Origin: Teratosphaeria epicoccoides
Taxonomy: Eukaryota; Ascomycota; Dothideomycetes; Mycosphaerellales; Teratosphaeriaceae
DNA: 64,000 nt
Reading direction: 5' to 3'
Assembly (NCBI GenBank): GCA_021401465.1
Contig: JADDMT010000077.1
Location: 79,574 to 143,573 of the forward strand
Numbering within the stretch: position 1 is the stretch's first letter; each line of letters begins with the position of its first letter. The notes under the pieces were generated by a model, which saw nothing but the letters and a program-made list of their open reading frames with translations, was not told the DNA's origin and made no database searches. Shown one piece after another: positions 10,538 through 23,632 of this stretch. The translations under genes and the position numbers were made by a program.

Positions 10538-13500
10538 GTACCTTAAGTAGTCGTAGTAGCCTATATGGTTTGTGACAGTCATGCTTACTTTATTCGCAAG
10601 TTACATATTAACAGACAGAGTCCTTAATTGCCTTGCCTATCCTAGGGAAGTAATATTCTTGTCGGAGAATTTGCTTCATTTTAGACACTCCTAGGTGTCC
10701 TGCCTGAGGTACGTCGTGTTAGAGGCGTAGTAGTTCCGATTGTAAAGACGTTAGCATGTATACTAATCCTTGAAACAGAAGGATTCCGTCTTCGTCTTCC
10801 TAATCCTCCTGTCTATTAATGTCGTCGCGGACAGCGAGTGTAGTTAGGTCATAGACTAGCGCGTTCTTCAGGTCGTCCTGAAATTCACGAGCCTATGTGA
10901 CAGTCGTAGCTGCGAGTTAGTTAACTCCTAGCGTGCTATCGCTATTTTCCTAGAGAATAGCATGTTTCTCCTGCTTCCTACCCTTTATGTAGTCTGTCTA
11001 GCGGCTAAGTGCATCGGCGCGTGCATTAGTAGTCCCCTTGCGATAGACGATCTTACAGTTAAAACTAGAGAGCTCCTTACTCTACTAAACCTGTTGTCAG
11101 TTTAACTCTTTCGTCGTTATGAAGTATTGCAAGTTCTTATAGTCTGTGTAGACTATGACCTAGTGCTTAGAACCTTCTAAGTAGACTCGCTAGGCCTTGT
11201 AGGCGTCTACTATAGCTAGAAGTTCTTTGTCGTAGATGTCGTATTAGAGTTTAGGTCCAGACAATTTCCTTGAGTAGTAGGGGACTAGCTGTAGTCGTCT
11301 ACTTAGTCCTAGTTAACTTAAGCATACCCCGAGTGCTATATCAGAGGCATCTGTTTCGACTATAATAGGCTTATCTAGGTCGAATACAAGTAAGATCGGC
11401 TAATCTGTAAATCGTTACTTGAGTTCCTTAAAGGCATTCCGTTAGGCGTTATCCTATACGAATAGTGTATCCTTTGTCGTAAGAGTCGTAAGTAGTACTG
11501 TAATCTTCGAATAGTTTGCTACAAATCTTCTATAGAAGTTAGCGAATCTAAGGAAGGACTATACTTCCTTAACATTAGTTAGTGTAAGCTACTCTTTTCC
11601 GACCTAGACTTTCTTAGTGTCTATCTTGATTCCATTCTATGCTACTACGTAGCTAAGGAATTATACTTCCTGCTTATGAAACTTGCTCTTCTAAGGCTTG
11701 ACCTTTAACCGGTAATCCTGGAGTTTCTAAAGTACCTTACGCATATAAGTCCTATGCTCTTTAATTGTCTAGGAGTAGACGAGGATGTCGTCTAGGTATA
11801 TAACTACAAAGACGTTAAGGTACTCTCGTAGCACGTTATTAATAAATGCCTGCTATGTAGCTAGGGCATTTGTTAACCTAAATAGCATGACTATGTACTC
11901 GTAGTGTCCGAACCTAGTTCGGAACGTAGTCTTCTATTCTTCGCCTTCCTTAATTTGAATTTGGTTATACGCTCTAGGTATGTCGAACTTCGAGAACTAT
12001 ATTGCTCTTTGTAGGCAGTCCTGTAATTCTAAGAGCAAAGGAAGCAGATAACTATTCTTTATTATAATGTCGTTTAATCTACGATAATCTACGCAGAGTC
12101 GCTAGTTATCTTCTCCCTTAGGCACAAACAGGATTAGATATCTGGCTAGGGACTACGACTCGCGGATGAAGCCTTTCTAGAGGTTGTCTTCTAGGTATTT
12201 CCGGAGAATCTCTAGTTTCGCCACTAATAACATGCGAACTAATTACTTCGTTAGTGTCTTGCTAGGGAGTAAGGGTATCCTGTAGTCCTACTCCTAGTGT
12301 TCTAGCAGAGCTTCTTAGTCGGGTTCTTCCTCGAAAAGAGTAGCGAACTCTTTATACTTATCGGGAACTATAAATTCGACCTTGACTTCTAATTGCGTTA
12401 CTTTGACCTATAGGACATGTACTTCCTATTCTAGATCCTTAATAGCGGCTACTATCTCGCTTGAAGTCATAGCATATATTTCGATCTTGCCTAGTACGTC
12501 GTGTACTACAGGTAGAGGTATCAATCTTGAGAGTTCTAGGAACTAGATGCTCTCATTCTTCTCGTCGATATAGGGGTTAGCGTTTCTTAGCTATAGCAAC
12601 CCTAGTACTATATCTAAGCCTAGTGACTCCGTGATGTCAAACTAGAGCATCTCTTAGTAGGGTCCTATCCGTAGAGGCATCATCTTAGTCTCTTCTTCAA
12701 CTACTCCTTAGTTGTACGTGACCGGCTTTCTATTAATCGCTTATAGCGAGAAAGCATTCGTCTTCGCCTGTAGCTTTATCCTAGCTATCTTGGCGAACTT
12801 AGGCGTCATGAAGATTCTAGTACATCCTGAATCTAATAAGGCCCTAGCTAGCGTCTCGTTAATGTGCACCTATACTCTAAGGTTGTTCGCGTATCTGGCG
12901 CCAATCGTAGCACATTGTTACAGCCCTGTCTAGTCTGTCCGGGGGTCTAATTCTAGCGGACCTTGTCGTTTCCCGAATAACTGTCTTCCTAGACTAGTTC
13001 AGGGATCGTGCGGTCTCGGCTTCTTCTCTAAGCGTTACTGTTTTCTGGCCTAAGAGGTCGTTCTCGCCCTTAGCCTCGCTGTTCCTACGCGTTTCTTGCG
13101 TACTCTATCTTTAAGTAGTAGACTTGGAGTCGTAGCGCTCGTGGAATCTGAATACCTTCGTAGGTTAGGTAGCCTCCCTAGGGCGTAAACTCTACCCTGA
13201 ACAGTACAATTTCTCAGACAACTTTCTAATGCGCGTAAGGTTAATCTATGACTAGTAGTCTCCTTAGGTGTCGTCGCATACAGTCGGCTAGTTTGTTATA
13301 CTAAAGCTAGTCGACGTGTTGTACTCTATTAATCTATAGGCAAGCCTAAGCCTACTAGTTCTGTATGATCCGGATAATATTAAGTCTGATGTCATGCGGC
13401 AGCATAGCCTATTACTCTATGCTCTCGTCTTCCTCAGAATCAGGAATGACGGCTTCGACAAGCTCATAGTTGTCGTCCGAACCTTCTTCTTCTTCTTCTA

Positions 13501-14793
13501 GCTCCTGTTGCCTTAGGACTGTCGCACTAGAAGGTATACCCCTTAGCGCACAGATCGACTATGCCTTGTTTTAGCTAGGGTACTATCCGGAACCATCTTT
13601 ATTACTCATGTGAATTTGACAATCGTCGTCATAGCACGTAGTCTAAGTAAGTGCGGCATAGTCTGGTTCTCGAGTAGGAGCGGCCTTTTGCTAAGGCGCT
13701 GTTGTTGTCGCGCAAGCCTGCTCTATCCTAGGCAGCTCTTGTCGTTACTTCTTAGCAAAACATTTGCGGGCAAAGTGTCCTTTCTTTCTACAGTTGTAGC
13801 ACTCGAGATTACTCTTGTCGAATGGCTTCTTCAGACTATTCTAGGGAGGAGAGCCCTTCCGCGGCTTTCCTTAGGGTCTATTCCTCGGACGCCCCTTAGT
13901 CGCATCTAACTCCATAGGTTAGAGACTATAGTAATCGCTTCGCCATTTTGGTGCTAATCGTTAGACCTTATGGTTAGCCTGCGCTAGCTTGCAATTTCTA
14001 TGTTGTTGTTCTTGCTGTTATTCCTAGATGCGATTATTGACTCTAATCGCGAGATCGCTTATTTCCTTGAATGTCGTTAGCCGATCTCCTCAGGCAATTT
14101 CGTCTTTAACCGTCTCCTTTAGTCCCTAGTAGAACTAAGCGGCTAAAGCATTATCATTCTAGTCGACTCGAGCAGAGAGGGTCTAAAAGTCCGCGCGGTA
14201 CTTAATAGCGGAACCCTTCTGCTAGATTCCTAGGAGAGCCCTCTCGGCCTCTTGTTGCTTATTACTAAGCTTAAACGCTTCGCGTAATGCCTTCAACAAA
14301 GACTTGTCTAAGTTAAGAATCTCCCTAGTTGTCGTCTTCCTAGCTTTAACAGTGCCGACATGATCTAGATAATCTGTTAGATGAGGCTAGATAAACTCGA
14401 ACGCTAGTCCTTTCAGGTAAGAGATAATTTACATTATTCGCTTATGATGTGTCGTAAACCGTTCTGTATCTACGTTAAATGCTAACTAGCATTATAGGAT
14501 AAACATCTCGACTTAAGATTGTTGTCCTATGAACTCTGTAGGGCTTCCTATCTTGAAGCCATTGTTACTATGTCTATTCCTAGTAGTTAAACCTGCGACG
14601 GATACTAGAGCCATCTCGCTAAGGTGAATAGATTCGAGCTACTACGTAATTTGAGGTATAGCGGCAACTTGTTCTCGTAGTATTAGTTAACTGTCGCTAG
14701 AAGTTGAACTAATAGTTGAAGAACTACTTAACATAGGCGTATGTTAAGCGCTCGACAAGTCCCCTAATACCTCCTTAGAAGTAGTGCTCAAAA
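10538..14793 (-). pseudogene. A2 gag-pol main part
   Basis: Minus-strand continuation of A2 after the A3 insertion. It runs right to left from gag to integrase. The zinc knuckle is at 13760-13801, protease DSG at 12825-12833, and RT YLDD at 11787-11798, with RNase H and the integrase N-terminal part further left. The knuckle-to-YLDD distance is 2003 nt, as in A3 and A6, so gag and pol are one frame apart. The plus-strand short open stretches at 12712-12933 and 13610-13909 are antisense shadows of protease and gag. Decayed by TAG/TAA codons. Confidence 0.88.
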
Positions 14794-15269
14794 TGTCACA
14801 AGGGTAGGTGCCGATAGCAGGAAGGTAACGAGGTATTAGACTCGCAGAGCTATGAAGAATATCGATAATAGCAATTGTCCTTGTAACTAACTATCCCCTA
14901 GGGAAAGGGAATTAAACTGAGATTAAGCACGAAGCTCCTAACTGCCTGTCCTGAAGCCATCCCTATATACTAGAGAGACAGAGCAGCTCTGTTAGATCTG
15001 TCGACAGACCTAATAGATCCGTGTCTGTAGATCTGTAGACTAACCCTATAGATCTAAGGGTCTGTTATCCCGTGACAGATCCCTTCTCCCCTATAGGCCT
15101 ATAGATCTGTAGACTAACCCTACAGATCCGGGGATCTGTCCTTACATAATAGATCCTTTCCCCTATAACTATGCTTATGACTTATAGTACTCCTATAACT
15201 ATACTATGACTTATAGTACTTAGGACCCTCATGATCCTGTGACTTATAGTACTCCTGACACTTATGACA
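14794..15269 (-). repeat. A2 5' LTR
   Basis: 476 bp, minus strand, TGTCAC to ATGACA. The plus-strand gtgctcaaaa just before it is the reverse complement of the self-priming site. Its right edge abuts B1 internal sequence, so A2 appears to have been inserted into B1. The other flank is not in the window. Confidence 0.9.
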
Positions 15270-16223
15270 GTTAGGGTCGAGACCTTCGCCATAGTATGCA
15301 TATAGTGTAGGTACCCTCTAAGTATAAATACTAACCTTCTCCGCTAGGCTAACGTTAGTGCCGAGAAATATCCGACTAGCTGTCAGAGTTAGCAACTTGG
15401 GGCCCTTACCTCTATTAACAATAACTTCAAGACGCGGATGATCCGCAAGAAGGTTACTAAGCAATTCACTGTCCCTGCCGCTAAGGCTACGCCCTAGTGC
15501 TATACTAAGAGGCAGCCTGCCTCTAAGCTAGTCCTAAGGACTAAGCCGTAAGTTACTCACTTAAGTCCTGTCGCGTGCGTATAGCTAACACATAGTAGCG
15601 CCGCTGCCTACGCTGCCTCGACGCTACTGTCTAAGAAGAAGAAGAAGGCTAGGGCCAAAATTAAGGTCAGGGACAAGGAAGCCGAACCTTCCCTGCTTGC
15701 GATCTATACTACGTCCGCTAAGACGCTAAGGTACAAGCCTCTAGGCCAGATCTTTAAGGATGAGGAGGATGACGACGTCTAGGACACCTTTAGTCCTAAC
15801 GTGATCCCTTCGCGCCGTAGTACTACCGTACCGGTTACGCCTAAGGGAGACACTAAGTCTGATGATGTAGTCGACACTTGTGTTAAGAAGCGCAAGATGA
15901 TCTCGAGGGCCGAGCGCGATAGCCGCAAGCGCGCCTGAGTCTCTTCGCCTTCTAATGCTAAGGACAAGGTAGTTATTACGACTAGGCGCAGCGAGGGTGT
16001 CGCTAGCTCCCTAGCTACTATAGGCTCTAAAGACAAGCTTCCTCGCAACCTACTAAAGAAGAAGATACTAGCCTCTCTTCATGGCGTTACTACTCCTGTC
16101 ACTTATAGTCGCCTTAGGGTGTTTAGTAGACCCCGTGTAAGTAGGTAGTCCCTAGCGGACTACAACAAGAAAGACTCTTCTACTTCGGGTTTAGTCAGGA
16201 AGCCCTTAACTAGTAGTCGCTAA
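15270..16223 (+). pseudogene. B1 antisense gene, 5'-truncated
   Basis: This matches the second part of the 498-codon family B antisense frame (B2, 44466-45419) up to the same TAA at 16221-16223. The N-terminal cysteine-rich part is missing because A2 was inserted at the position equivalent to 44466. Lys/Arg-rich patches (KKKKK near 15640) and a basic Ser-rich C-terminus are readable. Several in-frame TAG/TAA codons. Confidence 0.6.
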
Positions 16224-19200
16224 GCATTAGCTACGAAGCTAATCTAAGCACACTCTTGTTTTCCTTAGGTTTATTCTAGGTGTACCTTTAGGCATCAATG
16301 ATGTATAAGTAGGGCGTTTGCTTCTTGTTGTTACTTCGCGCGTTATGCGCTATATACGCGTGTTAAGAATCCTGCTCTAAAACTCTTATCTTCCTACGAA
16401 TTAATCTTCTTAAGCCCTGCTTATGCCTTCTCTACTCTTCGAACTCGCGAATAGCTTCTAGAGCGTTCTTGTAGTCTTTAGCTAGAACCTATTATGTGTA
16501 CTTAGGTAGGTATCCTTTCTACTTTACTAGATAGTACGTTGCGCCTTTACGCTACATACTGTCCTTAATACCCTCGACTTCCTACTCTTCGTTCTCTTCT
16601 GCTACTAGCATCAGGTCTGCAGGCTCTTCGCTCTTACGCTATACCTATAGTTCAAGTAGAGATACGTAGAAGATGTCATGCACATGATACGATAATAGTA
16701 ACGATAGCTAGTACGCCTGCGAGCCTATTACATCGCGTATCTAGAAGGGTCCGACAAACCTTAGCGTCATCTTCTTACTTAGAAGTTTTAGCTTAAGATT
16801 CTTCGTTAATAGTAACACCTTCGTGCTAACTACGTACTACATCGGTTTAGCACAGGCGTTATTATGTTTAATCTAGGATTCTAAGGCCTTTTTCTAGTGT
16901 TTAATTAGCACCGAATGTACCTCGCGCATACGCCGCGCTAATTCCGTAGCGGCTAGCACCCTCTCCTTAGAAGACTTGTCCTAAGGCGGTTCTAGGTATA
17001 TTTCCGGATTAAAGCTATAAAGAATCTAAAATAGCAACATGCGCATAGTAGCATGCATGCTATTATTAACTGCAAATTCCGCCATAGGAATTACGTCATC
17101 CTAGGCATCCTAGTTCTTAGCGTAGTAGCACTAAAGGTACTACTTAAGAGTCTAGTTCATACGTTTAGTCTGACTATTAGTCTGTAGATAGAATGCTATA
17201 CTTAGGTAGTGCTTAACACGTGCCTCAAACACAAATTCTTGCTAGTATTTACTAGTAAAGACAGAACCTCGATCTGATAGGATACTTCGGGGGACACTAA
17301 AGCGTCATATGACTTCGTCGCGAAGTAGTCGCATAAGCTCGCTACTTATGCACTTTTTTGTACATAGGATGAAGACATTTATCTTCGAGTATTAGTCGAC
17401 TACTATAAGGACAGCATTAACTACATTGCCTCTCTACTTTGCTAGCAGCAAATTAGTAATGAAATCTATAGTTAAGTCTTACTATAGTCTCTCTAGTAGT
17501 AGGAGCGCCTACGCATCGCTATAGGGGCAATGGCGCTAAGATTTGCTAATCTAGCATGTCTAGCAGGATTTGACGTAGTTAGAGACATCCTGTTCTAGTA
17601 TTAGCTACTAGTATTTACGTCTAAGAAGCGCGTTTGTCTTCTCTACGCCAAAATAGCCTGCAAGTTTATTATCATGATAAATATAGAGGAGCTACGAACA
17701 GAGTACGTAGTTAGCGGGTACGTAGAGCCTATTGTCAAAGTACTATAAGTCGCCTGACTTAGTCTAGTACTTTAGACCGCCTATAGTGTCCTAGAGGGCT
17801 ACACCCTTATTAATCAACTCTAGTTCTCGCTCTTGTAACCGCTAAATGAGTCTCGAGACTTCTTTAAAGGGTTCTTTAGACATTACATACTTACTACATG
17901 TAAGCTAGTTAACTACCGCACAGATCGAGCTAGACACGGTCGCTACAACCGCTAGATAGGAGGGTTCTTCGTTAGCGGAGGCCGTGAGGCCCTATTAGAC
18001 CTGCAGTCGACCTACAAGAGGAGCTAATGATAGATCGCTACCCTAAACTACAAGCTTCGTTTGTAGCGTAAGGAGAAGCTATTAGTCGCCCTACTCCCTA
18101 GTGTCGTAGTCTAGTCGTCGCAAAGGACTGTTAGCTAGATTCGTCTTTCTAGAACGATGCTAGATAACGAAGTCAAAGCTAGCGAGGAAAGTTACCTACC
18201 TTGCTTACTAACTACTTAGCTGCTTTACGCCTATGAAGCCGCGAAGGTTGTTATAGTTAGTAAGCACCTTAATAGGGCACGCTATGCCTTCGAGGTAGTG
18301 TCGGTACTCCTTAAAGCTGTTAATAATAGCTAAAAGCTCTTAGTCGTAAGTCTTGTAGTTAAGCTTAGCGCCCTGCATCTTCCGCGACTAGAAGGCAATC
18401 AGGTACTATTGCGTACTACCTTCGTGCGACTAGAGCTGCGATATAATTGCGGCTATTACGAATTTCGAAGCATCGGTCTCTATTCAGATCTTCGTAGTAG
18501 GGTCAAAGTGCCGAAGTATAGGCGTAGTTTAAAAAGCTGCTTTAAGTTTAGAGAAGGCCTTGCTCTAAGCCTCCTCCTAAGGCACTATCCCTGGCTTTTT
18601 TCCTCGAATCGCGCCCTTCGCGAGGGCCGTGAGGGGAGCCACGATCTTTGAGTAGGATCGTATAAATCTGCGATAGAAGTTAGTAAATCCTAAGAACACC
18701 TGTACTTCTTGGAGGGTAGTTAGCCGCGGCTACCCTGTGATTGCGGACACCCTTTAGTCATCTATGATGACTCCTTTAGTTGAGACAATGTATCTAAGAA
18801 ACTTAATCCTATCTGTTAGGAATAAGTACTTCTTTAGGTTCGCATACAGAGCGAACTTGCGGAGTCGTTCGAGTACTATCCTTAGGTGCTAAATATACTC
18901 CTCCTTTAAGTCGGAGTAGACTAGTATATCGTCTAAATATACTACGTAGCAGGTGTCAACGAGGCCGGCCAGGGCCTAGTTAATATACGCTTAGAACGTC
19001 ACTAGTACGTTAGTCAAGCTAAACGGCATTACTATATACTTAAAGTGTCTGTACTACATTTAGAACGTAGTCTTCTACTTATTGCCCTTTCGGATTAGTA
19101 TCTAGTAGTAGGCGTCCTTTAAGTCGATAGACAAGAAGATAGCAGCGCGACTAAGGCGGTCAAGCGTCTCGCTAATAAGTAGTAGGAGGCAGCGGTTCTT

Positions 19201-21376
19201 CTAAGTTACCGCGTTAAGGCCCCTATAGTTAACGTATAGGCAGAGCGTGTTGTCCTTCTTCAGGACGAACATAACTAGCGCTCTAGCCTCGCTGTTGCTT
19301 CGTCGGATCCACGCGTTCCTTTACGCCTTGTAGAGGTAGTCTCGAAGTGTTTCGAGCTACAATTCTAATATAGGATACAGAGGTTAGTACGGAGGATTGT
19401 AACCCTCCTTAAGGTTAATTGCATGCTCCGCGTCTAGGGCCTAGGCATAGGCTGTAGCCTCTACGTCGAAAATATTAGCGTATCCCCCTAAATCAGGCAG
19501 GAGAGTAACGTCTTCCCTAACGTTCTATATGCGGACCGTATACATGCATTAGACCTTCTTTATGTCCTTGTAGAAGCCGTGTGCGTCACGCATCCTTACT
19601 ATAGGAATTTCGCCTATAGAGCCGTAGAACTAGTTGTCAGTAGCTCTATTAACAACGACTCCCTGCCTGTAGCGCTAAGGGCGGCTAAGCAGGAGCTCCT
19701 CATTAGGAACGTCTTTAGCGTAGAAGACTTCGTTAGTCTTGCGCACTTCTCCTAAGGAGTCCGCAAGTTAGAGGCGCATGTTATACGCGCCTTAAGCCGC
19801 TACGCCTTCGCCTTAAAAGGACTTCATAGTAGGCAGCAGGGCTCCCGGGATTAGTTTTAAACCGAGCTGTACGATTACCTGCTAGGGTATTACGTTAACC
19901 TTAGCAAGGTCGTCTAACATATAGTCTACTAGCTTAACTAAGCTATTGACCTAGACCGTACCAGATAGGCGCCAGGCAGGCCACAAGTCTACACTATTAG
20001 TGACAGACAGCTTAGATACCCGCGGTAGCCATTTAGTTGTCTCGGGATTGTCCTTCTTTCGCCTCCCCTCTAGGGAGGTTTTAGACACCTTGCTTACCTT
20101 CTTCCTATTACTTCGCTTAGGATAGCGAGCCGCCTAGTAGTCCCTCGCTCCACAGATGTAGCAGCTGCTCGGGGGCTTCTCGCTACTGTCTTTAGGCTTA
20201 GAGGGCTTGCTCCTCTAGAATGAACTATCGCTTTAGACGTAACCCTTAGGGCGCTTGTAATAGCGGCCCTTTAGTAGGTCTTTAGGGCTTAGACGCTTAT
20301 TATCCTTGCCGCCTAATTTCTCATTTCGCTTTAAGGTGATCTCTATACGTGTCGTAAGGGACACGAGGTCTTGCCAAGTTGTTAGATGTTCATGAAAAGT
20401 CATGATTATATTCCGAAGATTGTCATTAAGTTTAACAAGTAGGTACTATACACGTTACGTCTTAGTATAGGGTAGCATCTGTCTCTTAAGCATAGCGAGG
20501 TAGGTAGCAAAGCTAGAGGTTATTTGTCCCTTCCCCTGCCTGGCCCTCTTATACTCGACAGACATAGTAAGGGCGCGGTTCCCTAGATCCTCGACCTAGT
20601 CGACATAGAACTAGCGAAAGTCTGCCTATGTATACGTTCTGTTATAGACCCGCATAAGGTTATACTGCTCATGCTAATTATTACGAGGTTCCTTATCCTC
20701 TTTGAGCTACATTACACTAAAGGCGACTCGTTCGCCCTCTGTAGAATATCCGCGTAGGTTAAGCATGAAAACTGCCTTACACGCCTGCAAGAAAGTTCGA
20801 GCCTCCTTCAAGGTGTCTCCCTTAAACGGCTTCAGGTTACGTGCGTTACGACTGCCTCCTAGTTAGCCTACTATGGCCCTGAAGTTAGGCACTAGATTCG
20901 TAGGTACACGCGAGAGGTCTGCGCCTACTAGCAAGTTGTCTTCGCGGGTCCCTAGCGTAAAATCTCGCTAGGTTTCTTCGTCCGCTAGTTTATTAGTACT
21001 ACTTATAGTAACGTCTTTGTCGTCCTTACTATTGTTGCTGCTAGAAGGGGTGCGGCTATACCTCTAGTTCGCGAGGTAGTTCGCGACCTAATTGACAATT
21101 ATGGCTACAAGGCCTAGGTCGATAGTCAGGGTTAGCTGTAGTCCCTGTGTAAGGGGTCTATTACCTTGTCCGCTACGTAGTTAGCCTCTAGCGGAACTGT
21201 CGCTTAATACGGTGTCGCTTACAGGGGGTACTCCTACGGGCTAGTTACTTAGACTAGCTTCGCTATTATAGGTAGTCAGGATAGCGCTCGCTACGCGTTA
21301 GTTGCAAGTTCGTAGTACTCTAGACATATCGTAGTATTCTCTACTAGACTACAAAGCAGGGTCAAGAAAGCAGAAC
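16224..21376 (-). pseudogene. B1 gag-pol (family B chromovirus, decayed)
   Basis: Minus-strand Gypsy element of a second family. The chromodomain (YYLVK-KGYLPKY after decoding) is at about 16480-16570, the integrase at about 17100-17700, and RT with YLDD intact at 18928-18939. The gag zinc-knuckle region is near 20130-20165. It parallels B2 (45420-50561) along its whole length. Short open frames on the plus strand here (18409-18651) are shadows of RT. Dead through in-frame stops. Confidence 0.85.
21365..21376 (-). promoter_or_regulatory. B1 self-priming primer-binding site
   Basis: The minus strand reads GTTCTGCTTTCT directly after the 5' LTR. The nine bases CTGCTTTCT (plus-strand 21365-21373) are perfectly complementary to AGAAAGCAG in the LTR (plus-strand 21460-21468), which lies just downstream of the LTR TATA box. 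The same pairing exists in B2 and B3. Confidence 0.6.
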
Positions 21377-21734
21377 TAATATAGATATATGCTATATGAT
21401 ATGAAAATATCTCGTAGTGTGACAGAGTAATCCGACCTTTTAATAGGTACAAGATAGCGCTGCTTTCTGCTTATCGCAGAGGTAGCGCTAGAGGTGCTTA
21501 TAACCCCTGACGCCCCTTAATTAGGGAAAGCATGTCTAAGCCTAACCCCGCAGGGGTACCGTAGGGTTAGCGATGTAGGGGCATCCTACGTCGACTACTA
21601 ATCCTACTTAGATGACATACAAGCTAACGTATATACGAAGGACCCCCTTGCCATGTATGGCAGGGTTACTACATGCTAAGGGTAGGCATTAGAACCTATG
21701 CGGCTCTAATAGCCCCCTAGTATCAACCGTATCA
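21377..21734 (-). repeat. B1 5' LTR
   Basis: 358-bp family B LTR on the minus strand. The element-sense LTR begins TGATACGG and ends TATATTA. Its right edge interrupts a minus-strand reading frame (21735-22121). Because B1's 3' LTR is not in the window, the target duplication cannot be read. Confidence 0.9.
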
Positions 21735-22121
21735 CTTATACATAAGCCTCTCTAACTCTAGTATCTGCTCCTACGTTATGCCTACGTTAACATTAAACCC
21801 TATTTCCTTACGTAGGGTCAGGTCTAGCGCTTGTCGAAAGCGGTTTGTATTTCCGTACGGGTCTAGTAAGGCGTCTAAAGGTTTCTGTAAGACGTTCTTA
21901 GCTTAGGAAAGGATAAGCTGTTAATAATAGTAACAATCGCGATTATCTACTAGGTTGTTCTTTATTCTTGTAATAGCGCCTAAAAGAACACGCTCCGACT
22001 CCCTAACATCGCCTATCTGACAATGTACATAGCTACGCGAGGTTACAATAAGGTAATAGACCTAGGCTAAGAGGTTCTAGCTAGCTATAAGATTCTCTGT
22101 AAACTCGAGCACCTTAAACAT
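21735..22121 (-). pseudogene. Decayed gene of unknown family, interrupted by B1
   Basis: A minus-strand frame of 129 codons from an ATG at 22121 to the B1 insertion point, with about five TAG/TAA stops at former Gln/Trp positions. That is fewer than the local background. The encoded product is soluble-looking, with mixed charged helices (for example RESERVLLGAITRIKNNL, LLDPYGNTNRFRQALDLTL). The frame may extend upstream to ~22150 or begin after an intron. The C-terminus was cut off by B1. I do not recognise the family. It is divergently arranged with the gene at 22755-23632. Confidence 0.45.
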
Positions 22122-22754
22122 ATGCTATAAGGTAACAAGACTAATGCAGGCTAGCTAAAGTATAGGCTATAGGTATATAGTAGGACTACTCGAATTAATA
22201 GAGAAGGAAGTAGGATGAGTTAGGGGGATTAAGGAGTCTCCTTACTATGCCTAGGCTAGGCGGGCCTAGGCCCTAATAGGGACAACTATAGCCGGATTAC
22301 GCCCTGCTAGGCTAGTTAGGGCTAGTAAGTTAGTAGGTAGATTCTATAGGGATATGCGGAGGTAGTCCTAACATTGCCCTCCCTCCTCCCCTAGGTTTTG
22401 TCCTTAAAACCCGCATGATAGTGTCGAAATTCACAACTAGTATAGGCAGAAGGTAGTTAAAAGATATAGAACTTAGTAGCGGTAACTAGTCCTAAAGGGG
22501 AAGTCGCTAGTAATAAGTCATACTAGTAATATTAAAAGAACTCGAAGTTTAATTCTAAACCTTCTAACCTACATCTACCTCTAATTAGTAAGTAAAGTAC
22601 AAAATCTGTAGGCTAGCGAGAGTAGGACAAATTAGTCTAATTTAGTCTATTTTGTAGCAGTGCGGGCATTTTAGGTGCTAATAGTAGCATGTAGTCCTAG
22701 AGTCCTGTAATCTAACTATAAACAAAATTGTCTGGCCTAAACTAGTCTAATATA
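22122..22754. other. Spacer between two divergent gene relics
   Basis: No LTR and no supportable coding frame. It contains GC-rich CTAGG/GGCCTAG runs near 22250-22330 and AT-richer sequence near the right end. It may hold the two decayed promoters, but no clear TATA box stands out. Confidence 0.35.
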
Positions 22755-23632
22755 ATAGCGAACAGGAAGAGATCGGCCGCTAAGGTCGTGCGCGAGGAGT
22801 ACAACCACGACCTAGAGACTACTTCCTTGTTCCTAGCTAATCCGTGCTATAGCTGTTACGAGGATCCTAACCTAGCTAACATTAAGAAGCTCTGCTCTAT
22901 TATAAACAAGCCTGTCCCCGCTAGCATTACCCCTAACTATAGCAACTACCTAAGTAGCAAGGACTACTTCTAGGTAGGTTAGTCTAGTCTAGTTCGGTGC
23001 ACTATAGCTAACTTTGATAGCTCCTAGCCTCAAAAGAGGACAAGTAGAAGGGTATATGCCGCAAAATCGAAGCCTTGGCTAATGATGCTAGTAACAAGGA
23101 GAAGGAGGCTATTATGCGCTATATTAGGAAGATCCCGGGCACTACGATCCTATGAGTACTAGACTAGGGCACCTTGCCCTAGAATAGAGCTAACTAGTTT
23201 GTAGGGAGCTAGGTAACACCCTTCGTAGCAAGGGCGGCTTGTTGTAGCACCTTAGGCAGGAGAGGTAGGACTAATCTAGCAAGAAGGTAGCAAAGCGTGC
23301 TCGTAATAGGAGTACTCTAACCCCGAACGTAAGTGTTAGGTCCTTTTTAGCCTTGCCTAGTCTGTACTGACCCTGTCTAGAAGCTTAAGGGCTCGAAGTT
23401 CTTAATCGAGGACACCTCGGCTAGTAAGCGGCTCGAGGATATTAAGCGGATCGGTAATAGGCGCATTGCGGAAATAGCGACCTCGCTCTAGAACATCTTA
23501 GCCCGTGTTAGTAAGATGAAGAGCGATAGGCCTAAGTCTAACCTCTAGGGCATGCTTCTCATCCTAACTACCCGCGAGTTAGAGGGCAGGGCCCTAAATG
23601 AGGTACATGAGGATAATGAGGATAGTAACTAG
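22755..23632 (+). pseudogene. Decayed intron-containing gene, family not recognised
   Basis: Coding traces occur in blocks. Block 1 (22755-23060) opens with ATAGCG, probably a RIP-altered ATG, then a basic start and an intact 61-codon stretch with NPCYSCYEDPNLANIKKLC. Block 2 (~23040-23216) includes NDASNKEKEAIMRYIRKIPG. Block 3 (~23212-23328) has a basic KKVAKRARNRS. Block 4 (23381-23632) includes SKRLEDIKRIGNRRIAEIAT and an acidic end (HEDNEDSN) before TAG at 23630-23632. Blocks 3 and 4 are separated by a 52-nt intron in matching phase. The other joins need small frameshifts or unseen introns. Blocks 1 and 4 have few stops. No function can be assigned. Confidence 0.5.
23329..23380 (+). other. 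Predicted 52-nt spliceosomal intron
   Basis: Donor GTAAGT, branch-site CTGAC at 23367-23371, acceptor TAG nine bases later. Removing it joins ...TLTPN to KLKGSK... in phase 0. Size and signals are typical of filamentous ascomycete introns. Confidence 0.5.

Noticed and set aside
12712..12933. 73-codon plus-strand frame (also minus 5874-6095)
   Set aside because: Antisense to the protease coding region of A2 and A3; the DSG protease frame on the other strand explains it.
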